64,000 nucleotides of DNA, taken from assembly GCF_009905255.1 (NCBI RefSeq), contig NZ_CP047602.1:1178001-1242000 (forward strand). Direction: 5' to 3'. The DNA is from Thermoanaerobacterium aotearoense (GTDB lineage: Bacteria; Bacillota; Thermoanaerobacteria; Thermoanaerobacterales; Thermoanaerobacteraceae). Shown piece by piece: positions 52,148 to 59,705 of this stretch (the stretch's first letter is position 1; every line of letters begins with the position of its first letter). The notes beneath the pieces were generated by a model. The model had not been told where the DNA came from. It did not search any database and was given only the letters and a program-made list of their open reading frames with translations. Both the position numbers and the translations under genes were made by a program.

Positions 52148-54778
52148 ATGGCTAAAAAATATGTGTACTTGTTTAGCGAAGGAAATGCGTCCATGAGAAA
52201 TTTACTGGGTGGAAAAGGGGCAAACCTTGCTGAGATGACAAATCTGGGCTTACCTGTTCCGCAAGGCTTTACTGTTACAACAGAAGCTTGCACAAAATAT
52301 TATGAAGATGGTAAAAAAATATCTGATGAAATAGTAGAAGAAATCTACAAAAATATGGCTATTTTAGAGGAAATAAACAACAAAAAATTTGGCGATAAGA
52401 AAAATCCGTTATTGGTTTCAGTACGTTCAGGTGCAAGAGTTTCCATGCCTGGAATGATGGATACAATTTTAAATCTTGGGTTAAACGATGATACCGTTGT
52501 AGGACTTGCTGAAGCTACTAACAATGAGAGATTTGCATACGACAGCTACAGAAGATTTATTCAGATGTTCTCAGATGTCGTTATGGGAATTGAAAAGAAT
52601 AAATTTGAAGCAATATTGGACGCTGTCAAAGAAGAAAACGGTGCAAAATACGATACAGATTTGACTGCAGAAAACTTAAAAGAAGTCGTAAAGAGATATA
52701 AAGAGCTGTACAAGAAAGAAATGGGCGTTGATTTCCCACAAGATCCAAAGATTCAGCTTTTAGAAGCTGTTAAAGCCGTATTTAGATCATGGGACAATCC
52801 AAGAGCTATTGTTTACAGAAGGTTAAATGACATACCAAGCGATTGGGGTACTGCTGTAAATGTTCAGACAATGGTATTTGGCAACATGGGCAATGATTCT
52901 GGTACAGGTGTGGCGTTTACGAGAAATCCCGCAACGGGTGAAAAAGCTTTGTTTGGCGAATTCTTGATGAATGCTCAAGGTGAAGATGTCGTTGCCGGAA
53001 TAAGGACACCACAGCCAATATCAACATTAAAAGACATAATGCCTGAAGTGTACAACCAGTTTACAGAAATTGCAAATAAACTGGAGAATCACTACAGAGA
53101 CATGCAAGATATCGAGTTTACTATAGAAAGATCAAAGCTTTACATGCTTCAGACGAGAAATGGAAAGAGAACTGCTCAAGCAGCATTGAAAGTCGCAATA
53201 GACTTAGTAAATGAAGGCTTAATAGATGAAAAAGAAGCAGTGCTAAGGGTTGATCCAAAACAGCTTGACCAATTACTGCACCCGATGTTTGACGCTGATG
53301 CCTTAAAAGCAGCAAAGCCTATTGCAAAAGGTTTACCGGCATCACCAGGTGCAGCAGCAGGAAAAGTCTACTTTACTGCAGATGATGCTGTTGAAGCCGT
53401 GAAGGCAAGAGGCGAAAAAGTGGTACTTGTGAGAATGGAAACATCCCCTGAAGACATAGAGGGCATGGTTGTTGCGCAAGGTATTTTGACAGGTCGTGGT
53501 GGTATGACATCACATGCTGCTGTTGTCGCCAGAGGAATGGGTACATGCTGTGTTGCTGGCTGCAGCGCTGCATTGATCGATGAAAATCAGAAAATAATGA
53601 AGATTGGTGATATCGTAGTTAAAGAAGGTGACTACATATCAATTGATGGAAGCACTGGAAATGTGTATTTGGGAGAAATAAAGACTGTTCCACCTTCTCT
53701 TACAGGTAATTTTGCCACATTGATGAGCTGGGCAGACAAATACAGAAAGTTAAAAGTCAAGGCAAATGCTGATATACCAAGGGATGCAAAAGTTGCTGTA
53801 GATTTTGGTGCTGAAGGAATAGGCCTTTGCAGAACAGAGCATATGTTCTTCGCTGAAGACAGAATACCTGCTATGAGGGAAATGATAGTATCAAAGACAG
53901 AAGAGCAAAGAAGAAATGCACTAAACAAACTTCTGCCTATGCAAAGGTCAGATTTTGAAGGGCTGTTTGAGACAATGGGCGAGCATCCTGTTACAATACG
54001 TCTTCTCGATCCACCATTGCATGAATTCTTACCACATGAAGATGATGATATAAAAGCATTGGCTGATGAAATGGGAATGACATTTGAGGATCTTAAAGCA
54101 ACTGTAGAAAGCCTTAAAGAATTTAACCCAATGCTTGGATTTAGAGGATGCAGGCTTGCTGTCAAGTATCCTGAAATAGCTGAAATGCAGACAAGGGCTA
54201 TAATAGAAGCAGCAATAAATGTATCAAATAAGCTTGGTATTAATATTGAACCACAGATAATGATACCTCTTATAGGCGATGTAAAAGAAATGAAATATGT
54301 AAAAGACATAATCGTAAAAACGGCTGAAGAGGTATTAAAAGAAAAGAATTCCAACATTAAGTATTTAGTTGGAACAATGATTGAGGTTCCAAGAGCTGCC
54401 CTTACAGCAGATGAGATTGCAAAAGAAGCAGAATTCTTCTCATTTGGTACAAATGACTTGACACAGCTTACATTTGCATTCTCAAGAGATGATGCTGGTA
54501 AGTTCTTAGAATCATACTATGATAAGAAGATTTACGACTTTGACCCATTTGCAAAACTTGATCAAACTGGCGTAGGCAAGCTTGTTGAAATGGGTACAAA
54601 GCTTGGCAGACAGACAAGACCTGAGTTAAATGTAGGAATATGTGGCGAGCATGGTGGAGATCCATCGTCAATTGAATTCTGCCATAAAGTAGGACTTGAC
54701 TATGTATCATGCTCACCATTCAGGGTTCCAATCGCAAGACTTGCTGCTGCACAAGCTGCAATAAAGGATGAAAAATAA
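52148..54778 (+). CDS. ppdK: Pyruvate, phosphate dikinase
   Basis: An 876-residue enzyme converting PEP, AMP and PPi to and from pyruvate, ATP and Pi. Order: N-terminal nucleotide-binding domain (GGKGANLAEMTNLGLPVPQGF, and SVRSGARVSMPGMMDT), the phosphohistidine domain GGMTSHAAVVARGMG with H456, adjacent threonine T454 as the likely regulatory site, and the C-terminal PEP/pyruvate barrel with GICGEHGGDP. In anaerobic thermophiles of this group it runs in a PPi-linked glycolysis. ATG 52148 follows AAAGGAGG. Confidence 0.96.
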   Translation: MAKKYVYLFSEGNASMRNLLGGKGANLAEMTNLGLPVPQGFTVTTEACTKYYEDGKKISDEIVEEIYKNMAILEEINNKKFGDKKNPLLVSVRSGARVSMPGMMDTILNLGLNDDTVVGLAEATNNERFAYDSYRRFIQMFSDVVMGIEKNKFEAILDAVKEENGAKYDTDLTAENLKEVVKRYKELYKKEMGVDFPQDPKIQLLEAVKAVFRSWDNPRAIVYRRLNDIPSDWGTAVNVQTMVFGNMGNDSGTGVAFTRNPATGEKALFGEFLMNAQGEDVVAGIRTPQPISTLKDIMPEVYNQFTEIANKLENHYRDMQDIEFTIERSKLYMLQTRNGKRTAQAALKVAIDLVNEGLIDEKEAVLRVDPKQLDQLLHPMFDADALKAAKPIAKGLPASPGAAAGKVYFTADDAVEAVKARGEKVVLVRMETSPEDIEGMVVAQGILTGRGGMTSHAAVVARGMGTCCVAGCSAALIDENQKIMKIGDIVVKEGDYISIDGSTGNVYLGEIKTVPPSLTGNFATLMSWADKYRKLKVKANADIPRDAKVAVDFGAEGIGLCRTEHMFFAEDRIPAMREMIVSKTEEQRRNALNKLLPMQRSDFEGLFETMGEHPVTIRLLDPPLHEFLPHEDDDIKALADEMGMTFEDLKATVESLKEFNPMLGFRGCRLAVKYPEIAEMQTRAIIEAAINVSNKLGINIEPQIMIPLIGDVKEMKYVKDIIVKTAEEVLKEKNSNIKYLVGTMIEVPRAALTADEIAKEAEFFSFGTNDLTQLTFAFSRDDAGKFLESYYDKKIYDFDPFAKLDQTGVGKLVEMGTKLGRQTRPELNVGICGEHGGDPSSIEFCHKVGLDYVSCSPFRVPIARLAAAQAAIKDEK

Positions 54779-54800
54779 AGAAATATATATAAAATATTTT

Positions 54801-54834
54801 AGGCTGCTGGCATATTTTGTCCAGCAGCCTTTTA
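54801..54834. terminator. Terminator of ppdK, also usable from the minus strand
   Basis: AGGCTGCTGG (54801-54810) and CCAGCAGCCT (54821-54830), 10-base loop, then TTT. It lies between convergent ppdK and the next minus-strand gene. Confidence 0.85.
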
Positions 54835-55320
54835 CATATTGCTTTTTATTATTTTACCATTTTTATCTATAACTTTATATTTGCCTGTGTAAAAATCAAT
54901 AAAAATCATTGAATATGAACTGTATTTATTTGTTAATATCTCCCAATAAACTAATTCTTTTCTGGGATTTTCTGTTGTCTCGTGTTTCAACTCTATTTTC
55001 CAAATATTATCACATAACTTATTGTTATTTACAATTGATATTGCGTCTTCTCTTGAAATACCATCTTTTGAGTTGACAATATATTCTAAATGTGGATTAA
55101 AAAAATGAATCTGATTTATAAAATAAATATTTTTATTACCTTTGCTGTCAATAGCATTTACTACAGTTAATGGTCTACCAATATTATTAAAATGTAAAGA
55201 TGTAATTTTAACTGTATGTCCTTCATAAATAACCATAGAAATTGCTTGTATTTGCCTTAAAAAAAGCAATATAAAAAGACATGCTATTAGAACAAATAAT
55301 AACAGTATTTTGTGTTTCAT
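54832..55320 (-). CDS. Membrane-anchored protein with PepSY-like domain, unknown
   Basis: A 162-residue protein with an N-terminal signal-anchor (KHKILLLFVLIACLFILLFL) and an outer domain. The C-terminal part resembles a PepSY domain: ISREDAISIV, then a WEI strand, then MIFIDFYTGKYKVID. PepSY domains often inhibit proteases or act in envelope signalling. ATG 55320 lies 13 bases after AGGTGGGG, which is long; an in-frame TTG at 55362 has no ribosome site. It borders the accessory cassette and is divergent from it. Codon use is AT-rich like the cassette. Confidence 0.6.
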   Translation of the reverse strand: MKHKILLLFVLIACLFILLFLRQIQAISMVIYEGHTVKITSLHFNNIGRPLTVVNAIDSKGNKNIYFINQIHFFNPHLEYIVNSKDGISREDAISIVNNNKLCDNIWKIELKHETTENPRKELVYWEILTNKYSSYSMIFIDFYTGKYKVIDKNGKIIKSNM

Positions 55321-55355
55321 TTTTATAATAATACCCCACCTAGTATAATATATTT

Positions 55356-55665
55356 GTAACAAAGTTACATGATTTATATCAAATTGTAAGTTAATACACC
55401 GAACAATAATTTAACATGACATTTCTATGTTCGGGTTTATTCTAATGCTCAAAATTTTAATAGGCTTGATAATAAATTGCTACCAATCTTTATTTAAATT
55501 TTATACTATTTTATCTGCAAAATCAAATATTTCCTTCGATTTTGATTTTTATCTATTTTATTATAATTTATTGATTTATTCTTTTAACTTTTTAAAGGAT
55601 TTTTTATATTTTTATAGAATATGTATATTAGATAAATAACAATAAGTTTATGGAGTGAGGTATTT
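55356..55665. promoter_or_regulatory. Divergent AT-rich spacer with small operator-like dyad
   Basis: Over 300 bases without a convincing gene. A perfect dyad GTAAC (55356-55360)-AAA-GTTAC (55364-55368) lies close upstream of the minus-strand PepSY-like gene. The rest is strongly AT-rich. The regulator gene's ribosome site (GGAGTGAGG) is at the right end. No confident SigA promoter is seen. Confidence 0.4.
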
Positions 55666-56469
55666 ATGAACAATGAAGCTGTAATAAAAAGAGGATGTAA
55701 TGAATTAATTTTCTCATATGGGGAATCATTGCTTATGAATATCAAACCAGATAAAAAATCGTTCAATATGAAGATTGATAAAGAAGAATTGATAAGATCT
55801 AAAAAGGAAAATAGTTATTTAATATCTTTACTTGATAATCTCATTAGAAAAAGTACCAGATACAAATTTCTCCTTGCAAATGGTTATTTCTTTATTTTAT
55901 GTGATAAAAATGGTTATATAATTAAGCTTATATATGATAATCAATTAATTGATTACTTCAATGAATTGCATTTTTCAGAAGGGAACAGCTTAAGAATTGA
56001 AGACTGTGGTGTAAATGCAATTAATCTTGCTATGAAATACAAAAAGCAAGCTGAATTATGTGGTAAGGATCATTATTGCGATTTATTTAGAGACTGGTAT
56101 TGTACAGCTATACCAATATTTGATAGTTTAAATGTAGAAACAATTGCATATCTTGATATCTCATGTATTAATATTTCAAGTATTAAGGAACAAAGTATTA
56201 TGCTTAAGAATATTGCAATGTACATAGAAGAAATGATTTTGTATAAATATGGAAAGTGTTGTGCTATAGACAAGAGACTAAGTTTAACAGAAAAATCAAT
56301 ATTGTCATTTTTAGCATGTGGTATGGATAAAAAAGAAATAATGTATGAAATAAATATTTCAGAAACAACGTTAAGACGGTATATTAATAAATTAAAATTT
56401 AAATTTAAGGCAAAAAATGATATTACATTAGTCCTTAAATGCTATAGATGCTGGTATAATAGATACTAG
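55666..56469 (+). CDS. GAF-LuxR type transcriptional regulator of the accessory cassette
   Basis: A 267-residue protein. Residues about 105-170 (EGNSLRIEDCGVNAINLA, CGKDHYCDLFRDWYCTAIPIFD, IAYLDIS) match the GAF sensor of AcoR/PrpR-type sigma-54 activators. There is no AAA+ or Fis domain; instead the C-terminus (about 205-262) is a LuxR-type helix-turn-helix: LSLTEKSILSFLACGMDKKEI then ISETTLRRYINKLKFKF. Cysteines cluster in the sensor (CGKDHYC, WYC, CCAID). It lies 201 bases upstream of the secreted-protein gene and probably activates it. ATG 55666 follows GGAGTGAGG. Confidence 0.7.
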   Translation: MNNEAVIKRGCNELIFSYGESLLMNIKPDKKSFNMKIDKEELIRSKKENSYLISLLDNLIRKSTRYKFLLANGYFFILCDKNGYIIKLIYDNQLIDYFNELHFSEGNSLRIEDCGVNAINLAMKYKKQAELCGKDHYCDLFRDWYCTAIPIFDSLNVETIAYLDISCINISSIKEQSIMLKNIAMYIEEMILYKYGKCCAIDKRLSLTEKSILSFLACGMDKKEIMYEINISETTLRRYINKLKFKFKAKNDITLVLKCYRCWYNRY

Positions 56470-56484
56470 AGGTAGGTTGTTATG

Positions 56485-56511
56485 AAAATATTTTAAATAC
56501 TAAAATATTTT
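56485..56511 (+). terminator. A/T hairpin after the regulator gene
   Basis: AAAATATTTTA (56485-56495) and TAAAATATTTT (56501-56511), each itself palindromic, with loop AATAC. It could be a weak terminator, or a pair of operator half-sites 17 bases apart. Confidence 0.4.
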
Positions 56512-56532
56512 ATGGAAATAATCGCTCATGTT

Positions 56533-56610
56533 TTCGACTGTGTTCGACAAATATTGACTAAAAAATCGGCGAATTTGGTAACTTTTCAAGATTGTACAAA
56601 GGTTTATAAT
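56533..56610 (+). promoter_or_regulatory. Candidate activator site and promoter of the accessory cassette
   Basis: Direct repeats TTCGAC at 56533-56538 and 56543-56548 are exactly 10 bases (one helical turn) apart. Downstream is TATAAT (56605-56610) with no recognisable -35 at 16-18 bases. The repeats would sit near -75. This is the layout of an activator-dependent promoter, and the gene just upstream encodes a LuxR-type regulator. Confidence 0.45.
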
Positions 56611-56670
56611 AGTAAATGAACAGAAAACGGCCGTTGTATGTTTAATAATGTACACAGGAGGTAATGATGA

Positions 56671-57339
56671 GTGTTAGAATTATACAAAAGAGTTTTTACA
56701 AAAAAGACTGTAGCGCTACTTCTTGCTATGCTAGTTCTGTTAGGAGGTATAATATCAGCAAGCGCACAAACGTTAAATGTTCAAGAAAAAGATAAGATTT
56801 CAATGTCTGTTTCAAATGATACAAAGACATTGAATATCAGTAGAAATGGACATAATGTATTGACTGTGACAAGAAAAAGTTCTTTCGATGGTATGGTTAA
56901 CTTTAAAGATTCAAAAGGCAAAACATCTACTGTGGCTATTAAAGTAACTCCAATTTCGAATAATCAATATGATATAACAATAACAGATGAGGAAAGTTTG
57001 AAGACATTTCAAGTGACAAGCAAAATTAATCCGCTTGCGGATTACTTGTTTAATAAGAATTCTTTAAAAATAGAAAATAATCAACAAGAACCAGATGCGT
57101 TAGTGTATTATCTTGGAACTGGTAAACTACCTAATGTAAGAGATATTGTTGCGAACGTATTAGGAGGTGCTATTGGTTCATATGTTCAGGAAGTAACTAA
57201 TTATATAGTTAAAAATTGGGAAGACTTAAAATATTTATATTCATTCTACGGTTTTTGGGCAGTTGTAAATGCCATAGTCACAGCACCGGAGCTAGCAGGT
57301 ATTATTACAGGAGCTGCAGCTGTTGGCATTGTTTTATAG
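56671..57339 (+). CDS. Secreted protein with hydrophobic C-terminal tail; candidate peptide precursor
   Basis: A 222-residue protein of no recognised family. A Sec signal peptide occupies about 1-32 (KRVFTKK, hydrophobic core, ISASA). A beta-rich, hydrophilic domain follows (about 35-120), then a linker (NNQQEPDALVYYLGTGKLPNV), then about 65 residues rich in Gly, Ala, Val and Ile ending ELAGIITGAAAVGIVL at the extreme C-terminus. There is no cysteine. The layout, signal plus prodomain plus hydrophobic tail, recalls SdpC-type toxin precursors; the match is weak. GTG 56671 follows AGGAGGT. A protease gene is next. Confidence 0.6.
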   Translation: MLELYKRVFTKKTVALLLAMLVLLGGIISASAQTLNVQEKDKISMSVSNDTKTLNISRNGHNVLTVTRKSSFDGMVNFKDSKGKTSTVAIKVTPISNNQYDITITDEESLKTFQVTSKINPLADYLFNKNSLKIENNQQEPDALVYYLGTGKLPNVRDIVANVLGGAIGSYVQEVTNYIVKNWEDLKYLYSFYGFWAVVNAIVTAPELAGIITGAAAVGIVL

Positions 57340-57387
57340 TTTGCTAAATAAAGATATATAATGTTTTGGCGATAAGGAGGATTTTAA

Positions 57388-58557
57388 TTGATTCTTTTAG
57401 CAGAAGTGGCAGCGTGGGTAATGCGCGCTGCCCTTGTATCCATTTATTTATCGGCACTTAGCATTAATGTATTGGTAATTCCGCTAGGTAATGGAATTAT
57501 ACATAACTATGTATCACTTGATATTCTATTTATTTTATGTTCTTTTTTTGTTAATGTAATTATTTCAGGGAAACCAAAATTCATTTTAAATGATGATATT
57601 AAGAAAAACCGAGAAAAAGAATATTATTTTTTCTTGAGTTTGTTCCATTTACTGCTTTTTCTTCTTCAAGGAATAAAAGTTAAAGAGATAGAAAGAAACA
57701 TAGTAGTATTGTCAGACCGTATAAAAGTAAAGCTTTGTCCTGATCATAGTTATTTGAGAATTGACAATGTTGAACCTATAAAAAAGATTGATTTTGTTAA
57801 AACAATAATTGTAATTTTGATTGCATTAGCAATTATAATTACTTCACCATTTTTATTTATTAAATTAAATAGTTACATTTCTAAAATATTAGAAATTATA
57901 GGTATTTCTAAAAAATTTTCATGTAATATAATATTGATTTTTGGCATTGAGATTTTATCATTTTATTTTTCACCTTATTCATTATCGCCATGGTGGTATA
58001 GGGCTTTACCTGCAATAAGCTTTAGTAAAAAAATTAAAAATTTTCTTTATGATTTTGAAATTTATGAGTGCCCAATAATGCCTTTTTTACAAAACTGTCC
58101 GCTTGGATTAGCATACAAAGAGAGAATTTATATAAATCCTTTAATTTCTGAAAACAATACAGTCTTAAAATACGTAGTCGCGCATGAAGAAGGACATATT
58201 CGTGCGAAATATAATAATATTATGTATTTACTTTCTCCGATAATATTTCCGTGGTTAGCTTTTTTTGTTACAGTTGGAATTGAATATTTGCACTTCATGA
58301 ATAAGCTACGTTATACCTTCTGGTTAATAATGCTTATAGCAGCATCTAGTATAAGTTTGATATTTTTAATTTTTATAAAAATAAGGCAAATTTATGAAGA
58401 ACGAGCAGAGGAGTTTGCTATCAGAAAAATAGGTATTGATAGTGCAATAAAAGCCTTGCAAGAGTTAGCATATGGAGATATTATGCTACCAGAAAAATAT
58501 AAATATAGATATAGGACTCAAGCTATTAAATTAATAGAGAGGTTAAAGCAGAAATGA
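57388..58557 (+). CDS. Polytopic membrane M48-type zinc metalloprotease
   Basis: A 389-residue integral membrane protein with about five hydrophobic helices before and two after the active site. The zinc motif HEEGH is at 266-270 in VVAHEEGHIRAKYNN, and the likely third ligand lies in YEERAEEFAIRKIG near residue 340, as in M48/M56 peptidases. A region LGLAYKERIYINP precedes the motif as in this family. It probably processes the secreted protein encoded upstream, or is a sensor protease. TTG 57388 follows AAGGAGG. Its stop overlaps the next ATG. Confidence 0.72.
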   Translation: MILLAEVAAWVMRAALVSIYLSALSINVLVIPLGNGIIHNYVSLDILFILCSFFVNVIISGKPKFILNDDIKKNREKEYYFFLSLFHLLLFLLQGIKVKEIERNIVVLSDRIKVKLCPDHSYLRIDNVEPIKKIDFVKTIIVILIALAIIITSPFLFIKLNSYISKILEIIGISKKFSCNIILIFGIEILSFYFSPYSLSPWWYRALPAISFSKKIKNFLYDFEIYECPIMPFLQNCPLGLAYKERIYINPLISENNTVLKYVVAHEEGHIRAKYNNIMYLLSPIIFPWLAFFVTVGIEYLHFMNKLRYTFWLIMLIAASSISLIFLIFIKIRQIYEERAEEFAIRKIGIDSAIKALQELAYGDIMLPEKYKYRYRTQAIKLIERLKQK

Positions 58558-59078
58558 AAGCGCTAAAAATTATTAAAGAAAGTAGATATTTTAATATGAT
58601 CCCATTAATTATTACTTTAATACCAATTTTGATGGGAATAATTAGCGGATTAAGAGTTAGACCAAACGATGAAATTAGTAGTGGTATTTTAGATATATTA
58701 AATCGAATGGGTATTTTTGAAAAACCTGAATTGAGAAATTTATGGATAAAAATAATAATTCATAATCTATCTTTATCTTTACTTGTTGGGATGCTAGGGC
58801 TTATTAGTGGTGGTATTTTCACTATCCTGTATCTATTTAGTTGGTGGTCTTTATGGATAGAAACAATTAAAATTAATTCAATTGCTAAATGTTTTTTTTT
58901 TATACCAGAGTCAATCGGTATTACAGTTGTTGTACTTTTCTCAATGTATATTGGTTTGAATTATCTTGTTTATAGAAGATACAGTAAATATCAAATTGCA
59001 TTATTTTTAACAGGAATAGCATTAATTGCAATTGGGGGAGTGATAGAACAATATGAAATCATGGCTTTTATCAAGTAA
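58554..59078 (+). CDS. SpoIIM/DUF95-like membrane protein
   Basis: A 174-residue protein with about four hydrophobic helices. The central block IIIHNLSLSLLVGMLGLISGGIFTILYLFSWWSLW has the pattern of SpoIIM/DUF95 proteins (HN, then Gly-rich helix). Such proteins are commonly found in bacteriocin maturation/export clusters. It is not the sporulation SpoIIM itself, which is longer. ATGA overlap with the protease gene implies strict co-expression. Confidence 0.55.
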   Translation: MKALKIIKESRYFNMIPLIITLIPILMGIISGLRVRPNDEISSGILDILNRMGIFEKPELRNLWIKIIIHNLSLSLLVGMLGLISGGIFTILYLFSWWSLWIETIKINSIAKCFFFIPESIGITVVVLFSMYIGLNYLVYRRYSKYQIALFLTGIALIAIGGVIEQYEIMAFIK

Positions 59079-59571
59079 AAAGATACATGCTTCATTTAAA
59101 CAAATTTTTTTACTATTAATTTTTATCTTTATATCAATAGCTGTAACAGTGTTAGGCCAGTTTAAATCTTTTACAGGTAATAGCAAAGTGTTTTTCGAAA
59201 GCGGATTCATTATGCTTAGTATAGTATACTTTTTTAAATTTGTTTATTTGTATCCAATGTTAGTAATAATAAGGTTAATTAGAGTAAAAGAAAGACGTAA
59301 TAATTTATTGGTTTCTAGTGTTGCAATTATTTTATTAGCATTTGTGCCATTAACGTTAGTATGGGCTATAATGTCATTATTTAATTTAATTTTGTTAAAT
59401 ATCTCATGGAGTATATTCTCTAATACATATATTTGGATGAATGCGATATTGCTTCCAATTACACTTTTCTACAGTTATTGGAAGTATACAGATTCTAATA
59501 TTATTGATTCGTTATTAGATTCAATGATATTGTCTGGGTTAGCATTAATCATACCTTTAATTCATATTTGA
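59053..59571 (+). CDS. Four-helix membrane protein, unknown (candidate immunity/export partner)
   Basis: A 172-residue very hydrophobic protein with about four helices, a basic loop (RLIRVKERRN, about 75-85) and no catalytic motif. No family is recognised. ATG 59053 overlaps the previous gene by 26 bases; GGGGGAG lies 12 bases before it. As last gene of the cassette it is placed where immunity proteins often are, but this is position-based inference. Confidence 0.6.
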   Translation: MKSWLLSSKKIHASFKQIFLLLIFIFISIAVTVLGQFKSFTGNSKVFFESGFIMLSIVYFFKFVYLYPMLVIIRLIRVKERRNNLLVSSVAIILLAFVPLTLVWAIMSLFNLILLNISWSIFSNTYIWMNAILLPITLFYSYWKYTDSNIIDSLLDSMILSGLALIIPLIHI

Positions 59572-59705
59572 AAAATGAAAATTATTTTATAGTTTTCTTC
59601 AATATTTCTTATGGTAGATGTTATAATTATAATAGATAAATGGAAAATTAACTATATGAGATATTAATCTGTAAGACTTAATTTAATAGATTGTGAGGAA
59701 TATGT

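Noticed and set aside
55427-55639. A 70-codon plus-strand frame in the AT-rich spacer before the regulator
   Set aside because: No ribosome site, highly biased Phe/Tyr/Leu/Ile composition expected from AT-rich non-coding DNA, no neighbouring support.
56664-56797. Alternative ATG ATG frame of about 43 codons overlapping the start of the secreted-protein gene
   Set aside because: The ATG is only about 2 bases from AGGAGGT, whereas GTG 56671 is well spaced and gives a proper signal peptide.
58554-59078. True sporulation SpoIIM
   Set aside because: Shorter than sporulation SpoIIM and located in a non-sporulation cassette; only a family-level resemblance is claimed.
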